Below are positions 5,411 through 5,828 of a stretch of 5,828 bases of DNA, piece by piece. The stretch is from Gammaproteobacteria bacterium. GTDB taxonomy: Bacteria > Pseudomonadota > Gammaproteobacteria > Steroidobacterales > Woeseiaceae. The DNA lies in NCBI GenBank assembly GCA_029881015.1, contig JAOUNK010000218.1, positions 1 to 5,828 of the forward strand, read 5' to 3'. The notes below the pieces were generated by a model. It saw only the letters and a list, made by a program, of their open reading frames with translations, was not told where the DNA came from and did not search any database. The position numbers and the translations under genes are program-made. How positions within the stretch are numbered: the first letter of the stretch is position 1; each line of letters begins with the position of its first letter.

Positions 5411-5828
5411 ATGGCACTCGACCAATCCAGCCGCTACGTAGACCTGGGCCTCAATGAGCAAGACCTCATCGCCGGAGGCCGGCACGTCCTGGTCGCCTAT
5501 CATATGAAGCCGAAACCGGGCTTCGGTAATTTCATCGAAACAGCGGCACACTTCGCCGCCGAGTCCTCGACAGGCACCAACGTCGAGGTCTCGACAACGG
5601 ATGCATTCACTCGAGGCGTCGACGCGCTCGTCTACGCGGTCGATGAGGCAAAGGAGCTAATGAAGCTCGCCTACCCCGTCGAACTCTTCGATCGCAACAT
5701 CACCGACGGCCGCGCGATGATCGCCTCCTTCCTGACACTGGCAATCGGCAACAACCAGGGCATGGGCGACGTCGAATACGCGAAGATGTATGACTTCTAC
5801 TTCCCGCCCGAGTACCTGCGACTGTTTG
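5411..5828 (+). CDS. cbbM: Ribulose-1,5-bisphosphate carboxylase/oxygenase, form II (partial, cut by right edge)
   Basis: Form II RuBisCO is a large-subunit-only enzyme that carboxylates RuBP into two 3-phosphoglycerates in the Calvin cycle; it has low CO2/O2 specificity and suits CO2-rich, O2-poor settings. The visible 139 residues start MALDQSSRYVDL and align by eye with the Rhodospirillum rubrum enzyme. Diagnostic segments are HFAAESSTGTN (47-57), which holds the N-terminal Glu and Asn that complete the partner subunit's active site, then FTRGVDALVY (66-75), YPVELFDRNITDG (88-100), and GNNQGMGDVEYAKM (113-126). The rest, including the carbamylated Lys and loop 6, lies beyond the edge; the full protein should be about 460 residues. 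AAGGA (5398-5402) is 8 nt before the ATG. It is divergent from cbbR. Form II rather than form I is clear; whether cbbQ/cbbO follow cannot be seen. Confidence 0.97.
   Translation, partial: MALDQSSRYVDLGLNEQDLIAGGRHVLVAYHMKPKPGFGNFIETAAHFAAESSTGTNVEVSTTDAFTRGVDALVYAVDEAKELMKLAYPVELFDRNITDGRAMIASFLTLAIGNNQGMGDVEYAKMYDFYFPPEYLRLF

Overview
The window reads as a chromosomal piece of a GC-rich, hydrogen- and CO2-using proteobacterium. A gammaproteobacterial chemolithoautotroph (sulfur- or hydrogen-oxidising type) is the best guess. The basis is the combination of [NiFe]-hydrogenase maturation genes (hypC, hypB), a secreted c4/FccA-like dihaem cytochrome, a proteobacterial class I phosphoribulokinase, a CbbR-type regulator and a form II RuBisCO (cbbM). 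The lineage is an inference from gene content; no rRNA or marker gene is present.

Layout. (1) Positions 1-680, minus strand: hypC followed by hypB, which runs off the left edge. (2) Positions 681-794: a divergent intergenic region. (3) Positions 795-2725, plus strand: an exported dihaem cytochrome c, then an exported metal-dependent amidohydrolase. (4) Positions 2726-2849: an AT-rich regulatory island. (5) Positions 2850-4417, plus strand: phosphoribulokinase and a phosphoglycolate phosphatase, joined by an ATGA stop/start overlap. (6) Positions 4414-5316, minus strand: cbbR, convergent with the phosphatase gene; the two stop codons overlap. (7) Positions 5317-5410: a cbbR/cbbM divergent promoter region. 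(8) Positions 5411-5828, plus strand: the first 139 codons of cbbM, cut by the right edge.

How it fits together. Phosphoribulokinase makes ribulose-1,5-bisphosphate, form II RuBisCO carboxylates it, and the phosphatase removes the 2-phosphoglycolate made when RuBisCO reacts with O2. CbbR probably senses the metabolic state and controls both promoters. The hyp genes mature a [NiFe] hydrogenase encoded elsewhere, which could supply electrons for CO2 fixation; the cytochrome may take part in respiratory electron transfer.

The most interesting non-coding signal is a shared element, ATAAGT-N4/5-CTTATC, found both in the cbbR/cbbM intergenic region and upstream of the phosphoribulokinase gene. In each place it is followed about 22 bp later by a second TNA-N7-TNA site, which is the arrangement expected of a LysR-type regulator. 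I saw no mobile element, CRISPR array, tRNA or rRNA, and no clearly new protein system. Gene content is recognisable throughout.
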